A DNA stretch of 64,000 nt from DALYLB01 sp964468345. Its GTDB lineage: Bacteria > Acidobacteriota > Blastocatellia > RBC074. Positions 46,620-56,254 of this stretch are shown here, one piece after another; within the stretch, counting starts at the first letter, position 1; each line of letters starts with the position of its first letter. Below the pieces are notes generated by a model. The model was given only the letters and a program-made list of their open reading frames with translations, did no database searches and was not told the origin of the DNA. The DNA is taken from positions 1-64,000 of the forward strand of contig CAYXVZ010000004.1 in NCBI GenBank assembly GCA_964468345.1, written 5' to 3'. The translations under genes and the position numbers were made by a program.

Positions 46620-47024
46620 ATGCAATCAGGCATTCATCACAAACTGGTTAGGCTTGGGCGTTGGCAGCGGGGCGTGGTCGTCCTGCTGCTTGCCCTCGCC
46701 TTCGTTGACATCCTCCTGATTGACATGGTGTCTCCGCAGTTTTGCAATGATGGAGCCGGGTCGCGGGCCGGTTTCGTCGTCGCGGATGTGGCTCATGAAA
46801 CGGCGATTGATAGTCAAAAATCACAGACCGATCGGGACTCCCATTCGGATTCAACGCCGGCCTCGACCGATGAAGACTGTTTCTGTTGCTGTTCGCATAT
46901 TGTGCTAGACTGCGCTTTCAATTTTGCAACACTGATTCCTAGTGTGCGCCTCGGCATTCCATCGTCGGATATTCTGCCCAGCCCTCCGTTACAAGACACA
47001 TTTCACCCTCCTCGTCTCGCCTGA
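46620..47024 (+). CDS. Small Cys/His-rich membrane protein before czcC
   Basis: A 134-residue protein with one membrane segment (GVVVLLLALAFVDILLIDMV), an acidic linker rich in His, Asp and Ser, and a cluster CFCCCSH near residue 90 that could bind metal. It ends PPRLA. Similar small proteins are found at the front of czc-type operons. A metal-sensing or chaperone role is plausible but not proven. Confidence 0.7.
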   Translation: MQSGIHHKLVRLGRWQRGVVVLLLALAFVDILLIDMVSPQFCNDGAGSRAGFVVADVAHETAIDSQKSQTDRDSHSDSTPASTDEDCFCCCSHIVLDCAFNFATLIPSVRLGIPSSDILPSPPLQDTFHPPRLA

Positions 47025-47165
47025 TCTGAGCGTCTCTCTGTAAATCACTCCGATCAAATAACACGGATTTGCGCGCCTAGGTGTGCGCGTTCGTAGCATC
47101 GTCTTTTCTTCATGCGACGAACGCCCCGCCCCAGGACGCGCTGGCAATCAGGAAAGGCAGTTTTT

Positions 47166-48596
47166 ATGTCGGGCTTTCAACAACGGCAGCCCCATGGGCG
47201 CGGGAGCCTCCCGCTGGCCCAGGGGGGCGCACTCTTTTACGTAACCGTCCTCATCCTTCTTTTCTCTTTCAACACAGCTTCAGCGCAGACCGCGGTGGAG
47301 GTCAATTCAGTTCCGACCCGCACAAGCGCCGAGCCACCTCCGACCGCTTCAAACGCCGCGAGTTGGGTTGCGCCTTACGTTGATCCGGCGCAAGGCACTT
47401 CTTCGATTGACCTCGTGCGCCGCGCACTCTCGTCAAATGCGGAGCTTGCCGCGGTTCGGCTGGAGATTGATCGGGGGCGCGCGCGTCTGCGCCAGGCGGG
47501 ATTGCGCCCGAATCCGTCCGTGGATTTCGAGCAGCAGAATGGCGTCTTCAATTCGCCGGGAGAGCGCTCGACATCGGTCGGATTTTCTCTGCCGCTGGAG
47601 TTGGCGGGCCAGCGCGGGCGGCGCATTGATCTGGCGCGGGCCGAACTGGAGGCAGCCGAAGCCGAAGTCGCGGACCGTGAACGGCGGCTCGCGTCGGAAG
47701 TGCGATTGGCTTACGCCGAGGCGCTCGCCGGCCTGCGCGAGCTGGAAGTGACGCAAAACCTGAATGAGATCGACGTCGAGACGGCGCGCATCGTCGAGGT
47801 CCGGATGAATGAGGGCGACGCCGCGCCGCTGGAATTGAACCTGCTGCGCTCGGAAGTGGACCGGCTGCGGGCGCGGCGCGCGCTGGTCGAGGGACGATTG
47901 CAGGCGGCTGTGCTCAAGCTCAAACAGCTTGCGGGCATTCCCGCCGATGAAGCGCTGCGATTGCGTGAAGCGTTGGCCGCACCGCTTTTGCCTGAGCCGC
48001 CCGTCTCGCTTGATGCGGCCGTGGAGATCGCGTTGCGCACTCGACCCGACTTGAGGTTCGCGCGTCTGGCCGAAGAGGTGGCGCAAGCCGGTTACCGCCT
48101 GGCAAAAGCGGAAGCCGCGCCACAGGTGACGGCCTTCACGCGTTACGGGCAGACCTCTTCCGCCTTTGACGAAACACCGGTCGGCTTTCTGCAGGACCGC
48201 GACAAGCTCTTCAGTTTCGGCGTCTCGATCACGCTGCCCCTCTTCAATCGCAATCAGGGCGCAAAGGCCGAGGCGCAACTGGCGATCACACAAGCGCAGA
48301 GGCGGCGCGAGTTCGCCGAATCGGTCGTGCGCGCCGAGGTCGCGTCGGCGTTTCGACGCTACGAAGCGGCGCAGACAGCCTTTCAAACCTACGAGCAAGG
48401 CGTCATCGCGCGCTCGGCGCGTAACGTCCGCACGATGCGCGCCGCGTATGAAGCCGGCGCGTTCCGCATCAGCGAATTGCTGGCCGAACAACGCCGGCTG
48501 ATTGATTCGCAGCGCGAGATGACCGAGGCGCTGACGGAACGCTATCGCGCGATGGCCGAGATGCAGGCCGCGCTCGGCACAACCATTCAACCGTGA
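47166..48596 (+). CDS. czcC: CzcC-like outer membrane factor
   Basis: A 476-residue TolC-family protein: exported, then two helix-rich repeats (DLVRRALSSNAELAAVRLE and DAAVEIALRTRPDLRFARLA begin each). It forms the outer-membrane channel of the efflux pump. AGGAAAGG lies before the chosen ATG; an earlier ATG at 47112 is less likely. It overlaps the czcB frame start region by a few bases. Confidence 0.9.
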   Translation: MSGFQQRQPHGRGSLPLAQGGALFYVTVLILLFSFNTASAQTAVEVNSVPTRTSAEPPPTASNAASWVAPYVDPAQGTSSIDLVRRALSSNAELAAVRLEIDRGRARLRQAGLRPNPSVDFEQQNGVFNSPGERSTSVGFSLPLELAGQRGRRIDLARAELEAAEAEVADRERRLASEVRLAYAEALAGLRELEVTQNLNEIDVETARIVEVRMNEGDAAPLELNLLRSEVDRLRARRALVEGRLQAAVLKLKQLAGIPADEALRLREALAAPLLPEPPVSLDAAVEIALRTRPDLRFARLAEEVAQAGYRLAKAEAAPQVTAFTRYGQTSSAFDETPVGFLQDRDKLFSFGVSITLPLFNRNQGAKAEAQLAITQAQRRREFAESVVRAEVASAFRRYEAAQTAFQTYEQGVIARSARNVRTMRAAYEAGAFRISELLAEQRRLIDSQREMTEALTERYRAMAEMQAALGTTIQP

Positions 48597-48604
48597 GGAA
48601 AGAA

Positions 48605-50059
48605 ATGATCGAAGAAAAAGACAACGCAACGCACCCGGACGCAAAGCCGCGCCTGCGGCCACGTCCGGCAATTTTCGTGGTAATCGGGCTGGCCCTCATC
48701 GTACTCCTCGGCCTGTTTTACTGGATGCGCGAACCGCGCCCGGTGGCAAAGGAGCAACCCGCCGCCGCCAAAAAAGACGAGCACGGCAAAGAAGGTGGAG
48801 AAGGCGAGGAGCACAAGGAAGGCGGCACGGTCGAGCTTGAAGCGGAAGCCCTGAAGGCGGCCGGGATCGAAACCGCCGAAGTGACTGAGCGCCAGGCCGG
48901 GGCGCTGCTGCGCGTGACTGGCACGGTCGAATCCAACCAGCAGCAGACGCAGCAGGTGACGCCGCTCGTGGCGGGGCGCGTCGAACGCGTCAACGTCGCG
49001 CTCGGCGACCGCGTGCGCGCGGGCACGGTCATCGCCGTCGTCTCCAGCCCGGAGGCAGCCGAGATGCACGGCAAGCTGCACGAGGCCGAGACGCGGCTGC
49101 GATTGGGCGAGCAGAACCTTGCGCGCGTGCAGCAGGCCGAGAACCGCGTCGCCGTGCTGCAGGCCAAAGCCAAACTGGACGAGGCCGAGGCGACGTTGCG
49201 CCGCACGCGCCGGCTGATCGAACTCGGCGCGGGCGCGGGCAAGGATTTGATCTCCGCCGAAGCCGAACAGCAGCGCGCCAAGGCCGAGTACGAGTTCCAG
49301 AGCAACATTTCGCTCAACCGCGAAGTGCAGCAGGCGCGCGCCGAGGTCGAGACGGCGCGCACCGATGTCACGCACTACCGCAACAGTCTGCGCACGATCG
49401 GGGCGGCCGTCTCCGCCGAGGGGCACGACCAGAGCCCACACGACACCTCGACCATCGCCTTGCGCGCCCCCGTCTCCGGCACGGTGACCGAGCGCATGGT
49501 CAATGCGGGCGCCGGGATCGAGGTCGGCAAGCCCATTTTCACCATTGCCAACATCGCCACGCTCTGGGTGATCGCTAATGTGCCCGAGGCGCAGGTGGGC
49601 CAGTTACGCGTGGGCGCGCCGGCTGAAGTGCGCTCGGCGGCGCTCGGCGACGGCGCGATTTCTGGACGCGTCAATTACATTGATCCAAAGCTCAACGAAG
49701 AAACGCGCACGGCGCGCGTCCGCGTCGAGATCGCCAACCGGCAGGAGCGGCTCAAGGTCGGGATGTTTGTCGAGGTCGGCTTCCAGGGCGCGGGCGCGGC
49801 TCCGGGCGCTCCGACTGAGAGCGGGCTGGCCATCCCTGAAGCGGCCATTCAGCGTGTGGCCGAGCGCACCGTGGTCTTTCTGCCAAAAGTGGTCGAGGAG
49901 GGGCACTTCGAGGTGCGCGACATTGAAGTCGGTGGCACGGAAGACCGCTTCACCCGCGTCATCAGCGGCCTCAAAGCCGGTGAGCGCGTGGTGACAAAGG
50001 GGAGCTTCACGCTCAAGACGCAACTCCTCAAGGGAGAAATGGGAGAGCATGGACACTGA
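48605..50059 (+). CDS. czcB: CzcB-like periplasmic adaptor
   Basis: A 484-residue membrane fusion protein: one N-terminal membrane segment (AIFVVIGLALIVLLGLFYWM), a charged His/Glu-rich segment that may bind metal, a lipoyl domain (QVTPLVAGRVERVNVALGDRV), coiled helices and a beta-barrel domain. GAGGAAAG precedes the ATG. It joins the pump and outer-membrane channel. Confidence 0.9.
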   Translation: MIEEKDNATHPDAKPRLRPRPAIFVVIGLALIVLLGLFYWMREPRPVAKEQPAAAKKDEHGKEGGEGEEHKEGGTVELEAEALKAAGIETAEVTERQAGALLRVTGTVESNQQQTQQVTPLVAGRVERVNVALGDRVRAGTVIAVVSSPEAAEMHGKLHEAETRLRLGEQNLARVQQAENRVAVLQAKAKLDEAEATLRRTRRLIELGAGAGKDLISAEAEQQRAKAEYEFQSNISLNREVQQARAEVETARTDVTHYRNSLRTIGAAVSAEGHDQSPHDTSTIALRAPVSGTVTERMVNAGAGIEVGKPIFTIANIATLWVIANVPEAQVGQLRVGAPAEVRSAALGDGAISGRVNYIDPKLNEETRTARVRVEIANRQERLKVGMFVEVGFQGAGAAPGAPTESGLAIPEAAIQRVAERTVVFLPKVVEEGHFEVRDIEVGGTEDRFTRVISGLKAGERVVTKGSFTLKTQLLKGEMGEHGH

Positions 50060-50138
50060 TCAAGACGGCGAACCGTTCACCGCGCTTCACCCTGTGTAAG
50101 CGTGGTGACGGCCCGCCGGCTGGTCGCCGAGAAAATTT

Positions 50139-53100
50139 ATGATCAATGCACTGATTCGTTTTTCCGTTTCGCAACGTCTTCTCGTCCTGCTGATGGTGGC
50201 GATCATGATGGGCGCGGGCGTCTACAGCCTGCTCAATCTGCCGATTGACGCCGTGCCTGATGTCACCAACGTCCAGGTGCAGGTGCTGACCGCCGCGCCC
50301 AGCCTGGCGCCGCTGGAAATCGAGCGGCAGATCACCTTTCCCGTCGAAGTGGCCATGTCGGGTCTGCCTGACATCGAGGAGATTCGCTCGGTCTCGAAGT
50401 TCGGCCTCTCCGCCGTGACGGTCGTTTTCGATGATGCGGTGGACACCTACTTCGCCCGCCAGCTTGTGCTCGAACGGCTGTCACAGGCGCGCGAGCAAAT
50501 ACCATCGAATATCGGTTCGCCGGAGATGGGGCCGATTTCAACGGGCCTGGGCGAAATCTACCAGTACGAGTTGCGGCCCGCGCCCGGCCCCGAAGGCCAA
50601 AAGTACGATGCGACGGCACTGCGCACGATCCAGGACTGGAGCGTGCGGCGGCAACTGCTGGGCGTGCCGGGCGTGACCGAGGTCAACAGTTTCGGTGGTC
50701 AGGAGAAGCAGTACCAGGTGCGGCTCGACCCGGCGAAACTGATGTCTTACGGGCTCAGCCTGCGCGACGTGCTCGAAGCCGTCGGGCGCAACAACAACAA
50801 CGTTGGCGGCGCTTACATCGAACACGGTGCGGAACAGTACCTGCTGCGCGGCATCGGGTTGGCCGAATCGGCTAGCGACATCGCCAACATCATCGTCAAG
50901 GCGGGCAAGGAAGGCATCCCGATCTACGTGCGCGACCTGGGCGAGGTGGTCGAGGGCGCGACAGTGCGGCAAGGCGCGGTGACGGCCGACGGGAAGGGCG
51001 AGATCGTCGCCGGCATCGCGATGATGCTCAAGGGCGAGAACTCGCGCGCGGTGGTCAACCGCGTCAAGGAGCGCGTCGAGCAGGTCAAAAAGACGCTACC
51101 CAAGGGTGTCGAACTCCTCCCGTTTTATGACCGTACGGAGTTGGTTGACCGCACGATCAGCACCGTCGTCAAGAATCTGGTCGAAGGCGCGATCCTCGTC
51201 ATCGTCGTGCTCATCCTGCTGCTCGGTAACTGGCGTGGGGCGCTTCTGGTGGCGACGATCATTCCGCTCTCGATGCTCTTCGCGGCCATTCTCATGCGCA
51301 TCTTCAACGTTTCGGGCAACCTGATGAGCCTGGGCGCGCTCGACTTCGGATTGATCGTGGACGGGGCGGTGGTGATGGTCGAGAACGCCGTCCGCCGGCG
51401 CGCCGAAGCGCAGCACGAGGGGTCGCTCGAGCGGCCCGAACGGACGATCCTCGAAGCCTGCGTGGAAGTCGCGCGCCCGGTCGTGTTCGCCGTGGCGATC
51501 ATCGCCATCGTCTATTTGCCGATCCTCAGTCTGACGGGCATCGAGGGCAAGATGTTCAAGCCGATGGCGCTGACCGTCGTCTTCGCGCTGCTCGGCTCGC
51601 TGATTCTGTCGCTGACCTACGTGCCGGCGGCAATGACTTTTTTGCTGCGCGGCCACGTCGCCGAGACCGAGAGCTTCGTCATCCGTTACGCCAAAAAGTG
51701 GTATCGCCCGGCTCTCGCCAAGGTGACGGGCAACCGGCGGACGGCGCTGGTGGCGGCGGTGGGGCTGGTAGTCATAAGCGGCGCCATCTTCCCGTTCCTC
51801 GGCTCGGAGTTCATCCCTCGACTGGACGAGGGGTCGCTCGCCGTGCAAGTGCAGCAACTGCCCAGCGTCTCGTTGTCGCAATCCGTCCGCACTGTCACCG
51901 AAGTGGAAAAGGCGCTCATGACCTTTCCCGAAGTCACGAAGGTCATCTCGAAAACAGGCCGCGCCGAAGTCGCCACCGACCCAATGAGCGTGGACTTCAG
52001 CGACCTCTACATCGAACTGAAACCGCCGTCGGAGTGGACGACGACGCACAGCAAGACGGAACTGGTCGAGAAGATGTCCGAGGCGTTGGAAAAGAGAGTG
52101 CCGAACGCTTCCTTCAGCTTCTCGCAACCCATCGAGTTGCGCGTCGCGGAACTGATCTCCGGCGTGCGCTCGGACATCGCCATCAAGCTGTTCGGCGACG
52201 ACCTCGACACGCTCAAACAGACGGCTGACCGGATCGGCGCGGTCGTCAACAAGGTGCCCGGCGCGGCTGACGTCAAAGTGGAAGCGACCTCAGGGTTGCC
52301 GCAGTTGCAAATCAAACCCGACCGCGAGGCGATTGCGCGCTACGGGATCAACGTCGAGGACGTCAACAGCCTGGTCGAATCAATCGTCGCGGGCAAGGAA
52401 GCAGGGCTTGTCTATGAGGGCGAGAAGCGCTTCAGCCTCGTCGTCCGTCTCGCCGACAATTCGAGCCGCGACGTGGAAACGATCAAAAACCTGCAAGTAT
52501 CGGCGCCAAACGGGGCTCGCATTCCGCTGGCACAACTCGCCGACATCAAGCTGATCGAAGGCCCGGCGCAAATCTCGCGCGAGGACACGCGCCGCCGCAT
52601 CGGCGTGGAGTTGAACGTGCGTGGGCGCGACATCGGCAGCTTCGTCAAGGACGCACAGGCCGCGATTGATCAACAGGTGAAACTTCCGCCGGGGTATTAC
52701 CTGACCTGGGGTGGGACGTTCGAGAATCTGCAGCGCGCCTCGGAAAGATTGTTGATCGTCGTGCCGCTGGCGCTCTTCCTGATCTTCGTCCTGCTCTTCA
52801 CGACCTTCAACTCGGTGAAGCAGGCCGTGCTGATCTACACCGGCATCCCGTTCGCTATCGTCGGTGGAGTGCTGGCGCTGGCCTTGCGCGGGATGCCGTT
52901 CTCGATCTCGGCGGGCGTCGGCTTCATCGCGCTCTTCGGCGTGGCGGTGCTCAACGGCGTGGTGATGGTCAGTTACATCAACCACCTGCGCGCGGAAGGG
53001 CGGTCGGTGGCGGAGGCGGTCAAGGAGGGCGCCGAAATCCGGCTCCGGCCCGTGCTGATGACGGCGCTGGTGGCAAGCCTGGGTTTCATTCCGATGGCGC

Positions 53101-53321
53101 TTGCGACTTCGGCGGGCGCCGAAGTGCAACGCCCGTTGGCCACCGTCGTCATTGGCGGACTGGTCACATCAACCCTGCTCACGCTGCTCATCCTGCCGAT
53201 GCTCTACGGCTGGTTCGAGCGTGATGAGGAGAAGGACGAACCAATGGAGGGAATAGAAGATGAAGATCATCACCGCGATAGTTCAGCCGTTTATGCTGAG
53301 CAAAGTTACGAGCGCGCTTGA
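50139..53321 (+). CDS. czcA: CzcA-like heavy-metal RND efflux pump
   Basis: A 1060-residue RND protein with twelve expected membrane segments. The segment GALDFGLIVDGAVVMVEN in membrane helix 4 carries the acidic residues (Asp and Glu) of the HME-RND proton relay. The NLPIDAVPDVTNVQVQV start is also characteristic. It exports divalent cations such as Zn, Co, Cd or Ni, or monovalent Cu/Ag; substrate is not clear from sequence. Confidence 0.93.
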   Translation: MINALIRFSVSQRLLVLLMVAIMMGAGVYSLLNLPIDAVPDVTNVQVQVLTAAPSLAPLEIERQITFPVEVAMSGLPDIEEIRSVSKFGLSAVTVVFDDAVDTYFARQLVLERLSQAREQIPSNIGSPEMGPISTGLGEIYQYELRPAPGPEGQKYDATALRTIQDWSVRRQLLGVPGVTEVNSFGGQEKQYQVRLDPAKLMSYGLSLRDVLEAVGRNNNNVGGAYIEHGAEQYLLRGIGLAESASDIANIIVKAGKEGIPIYVRDLGEVVEGATVRQGAVTADGKGEIVAGIAMMLKGENSRAVVNRVKERVEQVKKTLPKGVELLPFYDRTELVDRTISTVVKNLVEGAILVIVVLILLLGNWRGALLVATIIPLSMLFAAILMRIFNVSGNLMSLGALDFGLIVDGAVVMVENAVRRRAEAQHEGSLERPERTILEACVEVARPVVFAVAIIAIVYLPILSLTGIEGKMFKPMALTVVFALLGSLILSLTYVPAAMTFLLRGHVAETESFVIRYAKKWYRPALAKVTGNRRTALVAAVGLVVISGAIFPFLGSEFIPRLDEGSLAVQVQQLPSVSLSQSVRTVTEVEKALMTFPEVTKVISKTGRAEVATDPMSVDFSDLYIELKPPSEWTTTHSKTELVEKMSEALEKRVPNASFSFSQPIELRVAELISGVRSDIAIKLFGDDLDTLKQTADRIGAVVNKVPGAADVKVEATSGLPQLQIKPDREAIARYGINVEDVNSLVESIVAGKEAGLVYEGEKRFSLVVRLADNSSRDVETIKNLQVSAPNGARIPLAQLADIKLIEGPAQISREDTRRRIGVELNVRGRDIGSFVKDAQAAIDQQVKLPPGYYLTWGGTFENLQRASERLLIVVPLALFLIFVLLFTTFNSVKQAVLIYTGIPFAIVGGVLALALRGMPFSISAGVGFIALFGVAVLNGVVMVSYINHLRAEGRSVAEAVKEGAEIRLRPVLMTALVASLGFIPMALATSAGAEVQRPLATVVIGGLVTSTLLTLLILPMLYGWFERDEEKDEPMEGIEDEDHHRDSSAVYAEQSYERA

Positions 53322-53595
53322 GGCGCTTGAGGGCTTCCCTGGCATGACCATCACGGACGCGCGCGGCTTCGGACGCCGGCGGAGCCGGCAGGAGCAGCGC
53401 GCGCTGCACATTGACGAGTTCAAGGGCAAGACGCGCATCGAGATTGCCACGCCGGACGAGAAGGCCGAGCAGATTGTCGAGACGCTCGTGCGCGCCGCAC
53501 ACACAGGCAACAGCGGCGACGGCAAAGTCTTCGTCTGGTCTTTGGAGTCTGCCGTGCGGGTGCAAACCGGCGAACGGGATGATGCGGCGCTCTGA
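53260..53595 (+). CDS. PII-like protein of the metal operon
   Basis: A 111-residue protein with the PII fold pattern (MKIITAIVQPFMLSKVTSALE at the start, TRIEIATPDEKAEQIVETLV, GKVFVWSLESAVRVQTGE at the end). It lacks the T-loop Tyr of classical GlnB. Its start lies inside czcA, overlapping by 62 bases. PII-like proteins beside czcA genes may sense metals or nucleotides and control efflux. Confidence 0.85.
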   Translation: MKIITAIVQPFMLSKVTSALEALEGFPGMTITDARGFGRRRSRQEQRALHIDEFKGKTRIEIATPDEKAEQIVETLVRAAHTGNSGDGKVFVWSLESAVRVQTGERDDAAL

Positions 53596-53677
53596 AGTCC
53601 AAATACTTTACCTGCGCGGCCGGAGCGGGCCGGCGCAGGCGACCTGAGGTTTCTTGAGAAGTTAAGGAGGAAACAAC

Positions 53678-53997
53678 ATGGGATTCCTTGAAGATTTAAT
53701 GAGGTCGTTCGGGGGTGGTCATCACGGCAGACGTCGCGGCCACCACGGCGGTCATCATGGCGAGCATTACAAGGATGGATATGAGTCTTCCTACCTATAC
53801 CCGGCAGCCCATATCCACCGGTCCCCACGGGGGCCAGCCCAGGAACCGTCTGCCCGAAATGCGGCAGTTCCAATCAGTCCACCGCGCGCTTCTGCCAGCA
53901 ATGCGCCGCGCCAATCACGGGCGGCCAATGCGCGAAATGCGGCGCAGAGCTCGCATCCGGCGCGAAATTCTGCAGCCAATGCGGCCAACAGGTTTAG
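53678..53997 (+). pseudogene. Frameshifted double zinc-ribbon protein
   Basis: The first frame starts MGFLEDLMRSFGGGHHGRRR with AAGGAGG before the ATG. It has a His/Gly-rich segment, then runs into a frame lacking any motif. In the frame one base back (from 53785 to TAG at 53995-53997) there are two clear zinc ribbons: CPKCGSSN..FCQQC and CAKCGAEL..FCSQCGQQV. Homologues have this order in a single frame. A one-base loss, perhaps in the GGGGG run at 53829-53833, explains it. It may be a sequence error, a mutation or a frameshifting gene. Confidence 0.82.
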
Positions 53998-54031
53998 CCC
54001 GAAGCAAAGGCGCAGTTAGCCGGAGACCGTT

Positions 54032-54544
54032 ATGGATTGGAAGCTGGAAGCGCTGATGGCCGGGCGCGCCGTTCTCGCCGCCGTGTTGGGAGGAATGATC
54101 GGTTGGGAACGGGAACGTCAGGGACAGGAAGCCGGCGTGCGGACTTTCGCTGCCGTCGCGCTGGGGGCTTGTGTCTTCGGACTTGTTTCTTCGCACTTGC
54201 CGCCCCCCGCCGATTCCGGTCACATCGCCGCCCAGGTGGTCACGGGCATCGGCTTTTTGGGGGCGGGGGTGATTCTTTTTCAGCGCGGGCAACTGACTGT
54301 GCTGACCACGGCCGCCACTATCTGGGCGACGGCCTCGATCGGCTTGGCCATCGCTTTCGGGATGTATGTGCTGGGCGTGCTCGCGGCGGTGATCATCTAC
54401 CCTCTGCTCGCGGCGCAGCATCTGCCGGGCTGGGCGAAGTTGAAAGGTGACGAGAAGGGGAGTAAACCGATTGTGGCTGTGCTGGGATGCGCTGGCGCTT
54501 TCCAGCAGCGGTCGCAGTCAAATATCAAATGGAGTTGGTTATGA
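54032..54544 (+). CDS. MgtC/SapB family membrane protein
   Basis: A 170-residue membrane protein with the MgtC pattern: GGMIGWERERQGQEAGVRTFAAVALGA near the start and VTGIGFLGAGVILF in the middle. Four to five membrane segments are seen. MgtC proteins are tied to magnesium limitation and envelope stress. Its stop overlaps the next gene's start (ATGA). Confidence 0.88.
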   Translation: MDWKLEALMAGRAVLAAVLGGMIGWERERQGQEAGVRTFAAVALGACVFGLVSSHLPPPADSGHIAAQVVTGIGFLGAGVILFQRGQLTVLTTAATIWATASIGLAIAFGMYVLGVLAAVIIYPLLAAQHLPGWAKLKGDEKGSKPIVAVLGCAGAFQQRSQSNIKWSWL

Positions 54545-55500
54545 GTAAAAGAAAATTTGCGGGGAGCCGTATGGCCGCTTTTCTGCTCATCGTTTTCGGC
54601 ACGACGGCGATGATGGCTCAGGCTCAAGGCCGCGAGCAATACGTCATCTCCGCCAAAGCCGGCGGCATCAATCTGGTTTCGGGCGGCGCGAGTGTGAAAC
54701 GCCGGGGGGCGACTGAGTGGCGAAATCTCACGTCACAAGACAGCCTGGACAATGGCGATCTTGTGCGGACCGGCGCGGACGGACGCGTCGAGTTGCTGCT
54801 CAATCCCGGCTCCTACCTGCGTCTCGCCGAGAACACGGAGATTGAGTTGACCGACGCCTCGCTTGATTCGTTGCGGCTGCGGCTGATCGGGGGCAGCGCC
54901 GTGCTCGAAGTCACCGGCACAGGCGACCGCACCTCTCCCGTCGAGGTCGCCACGCCGCAGACCCGAGTCTCGGTTGATCGCAAGGGTTTCTATCGCGTGA
55001 ATGTGCCGCAGGCGGACTTGACCGTTGTGCGGGTGCGTAAAGGCCGCGCGCTGGTCGGCGGGACGGAGGTCAAAGACGGCAAACAGATCACGGTTGACCG
55101 CAGCGGCGCTGCGAATGTCGCCAATTTCGACAAGGACGCACAGGATTCCTTTGACCTCTGGAGCGGGCAGCGCGCCGAGACGCTCGTCGCCGCCAACCGC
55201 AAGCTCTCGAAGAGCGCGCTGACCAATGCCTATTCCGGCTACCGGAGAAATCCGCTCGGCTGGGGGCGGAGCTTCGGCGGGTTCTGGGTCTACGATCCGT
55301 TCTTCCACGGCCATACGTTCCTGCCGTACTACTCCGGGTGGTCTTCGCCCTACGGCTTTGGCTACCGCAAAGGCTTCGGATTTCCGCGCTACGGCACGGG
55401 CTTCGGGTTGGGCCGTTTCGGCGTACATGGCCACGGCGGAACCCGCATCATCGTTCGCGGTGGTCACATCGGTGGTGGGCACCATGGCAGGTGGCATTGA
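54541..55500 (+). CDS. Exported FecR-domain protein
   Basis: A 319-residue protein with signal peptide (MAAFLLIVFGTTAMMAQAQG). Residues 50-200 match the FecR pattern (GDLVRTGADGRVELLLNPGSYLRLAENTEIELTD). The C-terminal 100 residues are rich in Gly, Phe, Tyr and His. FecR-like domains sense signals in the periplasm; no partner sigma factor is beside it here. Start is the ATG overlapping the MgtC-like gene stop. Confidence 0.82.
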   Translation: MSKRKFAGSRMAAFLLIVFGTTAMMAQAQGREQYVISAKAGGINLVSGGASVKRRGATEWRNLTSQDSLDNGDLVRTGADGRVELLLNPGSYLRLAENTEIELTDASLDSLRLRLIGGSAVLEVTGTGDRTSPVEVATPQTRVSVDRKGFYRVNVPQADLTVVRVRKGRALVGGTEVKDGKQITVDRSGAANVANFDKDAQDSFDLWSGQRAETLVAANRKLSKSALTNAYSGYRRNPLGWGRSFGGFWVYDPFFHGHTFLPYYSGWSSPYGFGYRKGFGFPRYGTGFGLGRFGVHGHGGTRIIVRGGHIGGGHHGRWH

Positions 55501-55712
55501 TGGCCTCTTCTCCGCCCGTTAGTGAATGCCAATCGGCGGAGAAGGGCGCTTAACTGCGGTGGCAATGTCCGCACCTTCCGGTACGGGCATTGCCATCAAT
55601 ACCTCGTGGAATCAACTCGCGGAGTTAACTCCAATGATCACGCTCTCCGTTTCTCCAGCACTACACCTGTTGCAGCGGGGGGTAAACCAAATAGTCCTTA
55701 AGGAGGCAAGTT

Positions 55713-56102
55713 ATGAAGTTGGCATTAGGAACTTTGAAGCGAAGCGCGCTGGGATTGGCCTTTGGCGTAGCTTTGCTGGCCGGCGCAAGCGCGACGGCCA
55801 ACGCGCAGCATGGCTCGTATAATGGCGGTTACCAGAACAACGGTCATGCGCGGCGCGATGTGCAGCACGAGCGCAGGGATGACAGGCGCGAGCTAAATCA
55901 TCATCAGCGTGACAACCGCAACAATAGCTACTACAACCAGGGTGGCTACAACAACAAAGGTTATTACAATAACAACGGCTATTACAACAATGGCTACTAC
56001 AACAATAACCGTTATTACAACAACGGCTACTACAACCAGCGTGACAGGCACCACGGCAACGTTGGCCTGGGCATTATCCGCCGCGACCGTCATCACCGGT
56101 AA
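55713..56102 (+). CDS. Exported Asn/Tyr-rich low-complexity protein
   Basis: A 129-residue protein with a signal peptide ending near residue 32 (ASATANAQ). The mature part is a His/Arg-rich stretch, then repeats of GYYNN/RYYNN units between residues 70 and 105, and a basic end. AAGGAGG precedes the ATG. Such Asn/Tyr-rich repeats suggest metal binding, aggregation or matrix formation. The function is unknown. Confidence 0.75.
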   Translation: MKLALGTLKRSALGLAFGVALLAGASATANAQHGSYNGGYQNNGHARRDVQHERRDDRRELNHHQRDNRNNSYYNQGGYNNKGYYNNNGYYNNGYYNNNRYYNNGYYNQRDRHHGNVGLGIIRRDRHHR

Positions 56103-56254
56103 GCCCGGAAGATCGCGGCCCGATGGGCGCTCAACGCGCTTGACGCTACACGGCGCACCTCCTTCGCCGTGTTTCAACAGGCGGCTTTCTCAAGCATGAG
56201 TCGCCTGCACAACGACAACAGTTGATGAATGACCCGGTCATTCGAGGGGGAAAA

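Noticed and set aside
47433..48671. 412-codon minus-strand open frame
   Set aside because: It is antisense to czcC, whose motifs are clear, and its translation is low-complexity Arg/Leu/Gln-rich.
51096..52127. 343-codon minus-strand open frame
   Set aside because: Antisense to czcA; the product is rich in Asp, His and Arg without any domain.
53715..54056. 113-codon frame overlapping the zinc-ribbon gene
   Set aside because: It carries neither the His/Gly-rich start nor the zinc ribbons, which lie in the two other frames.
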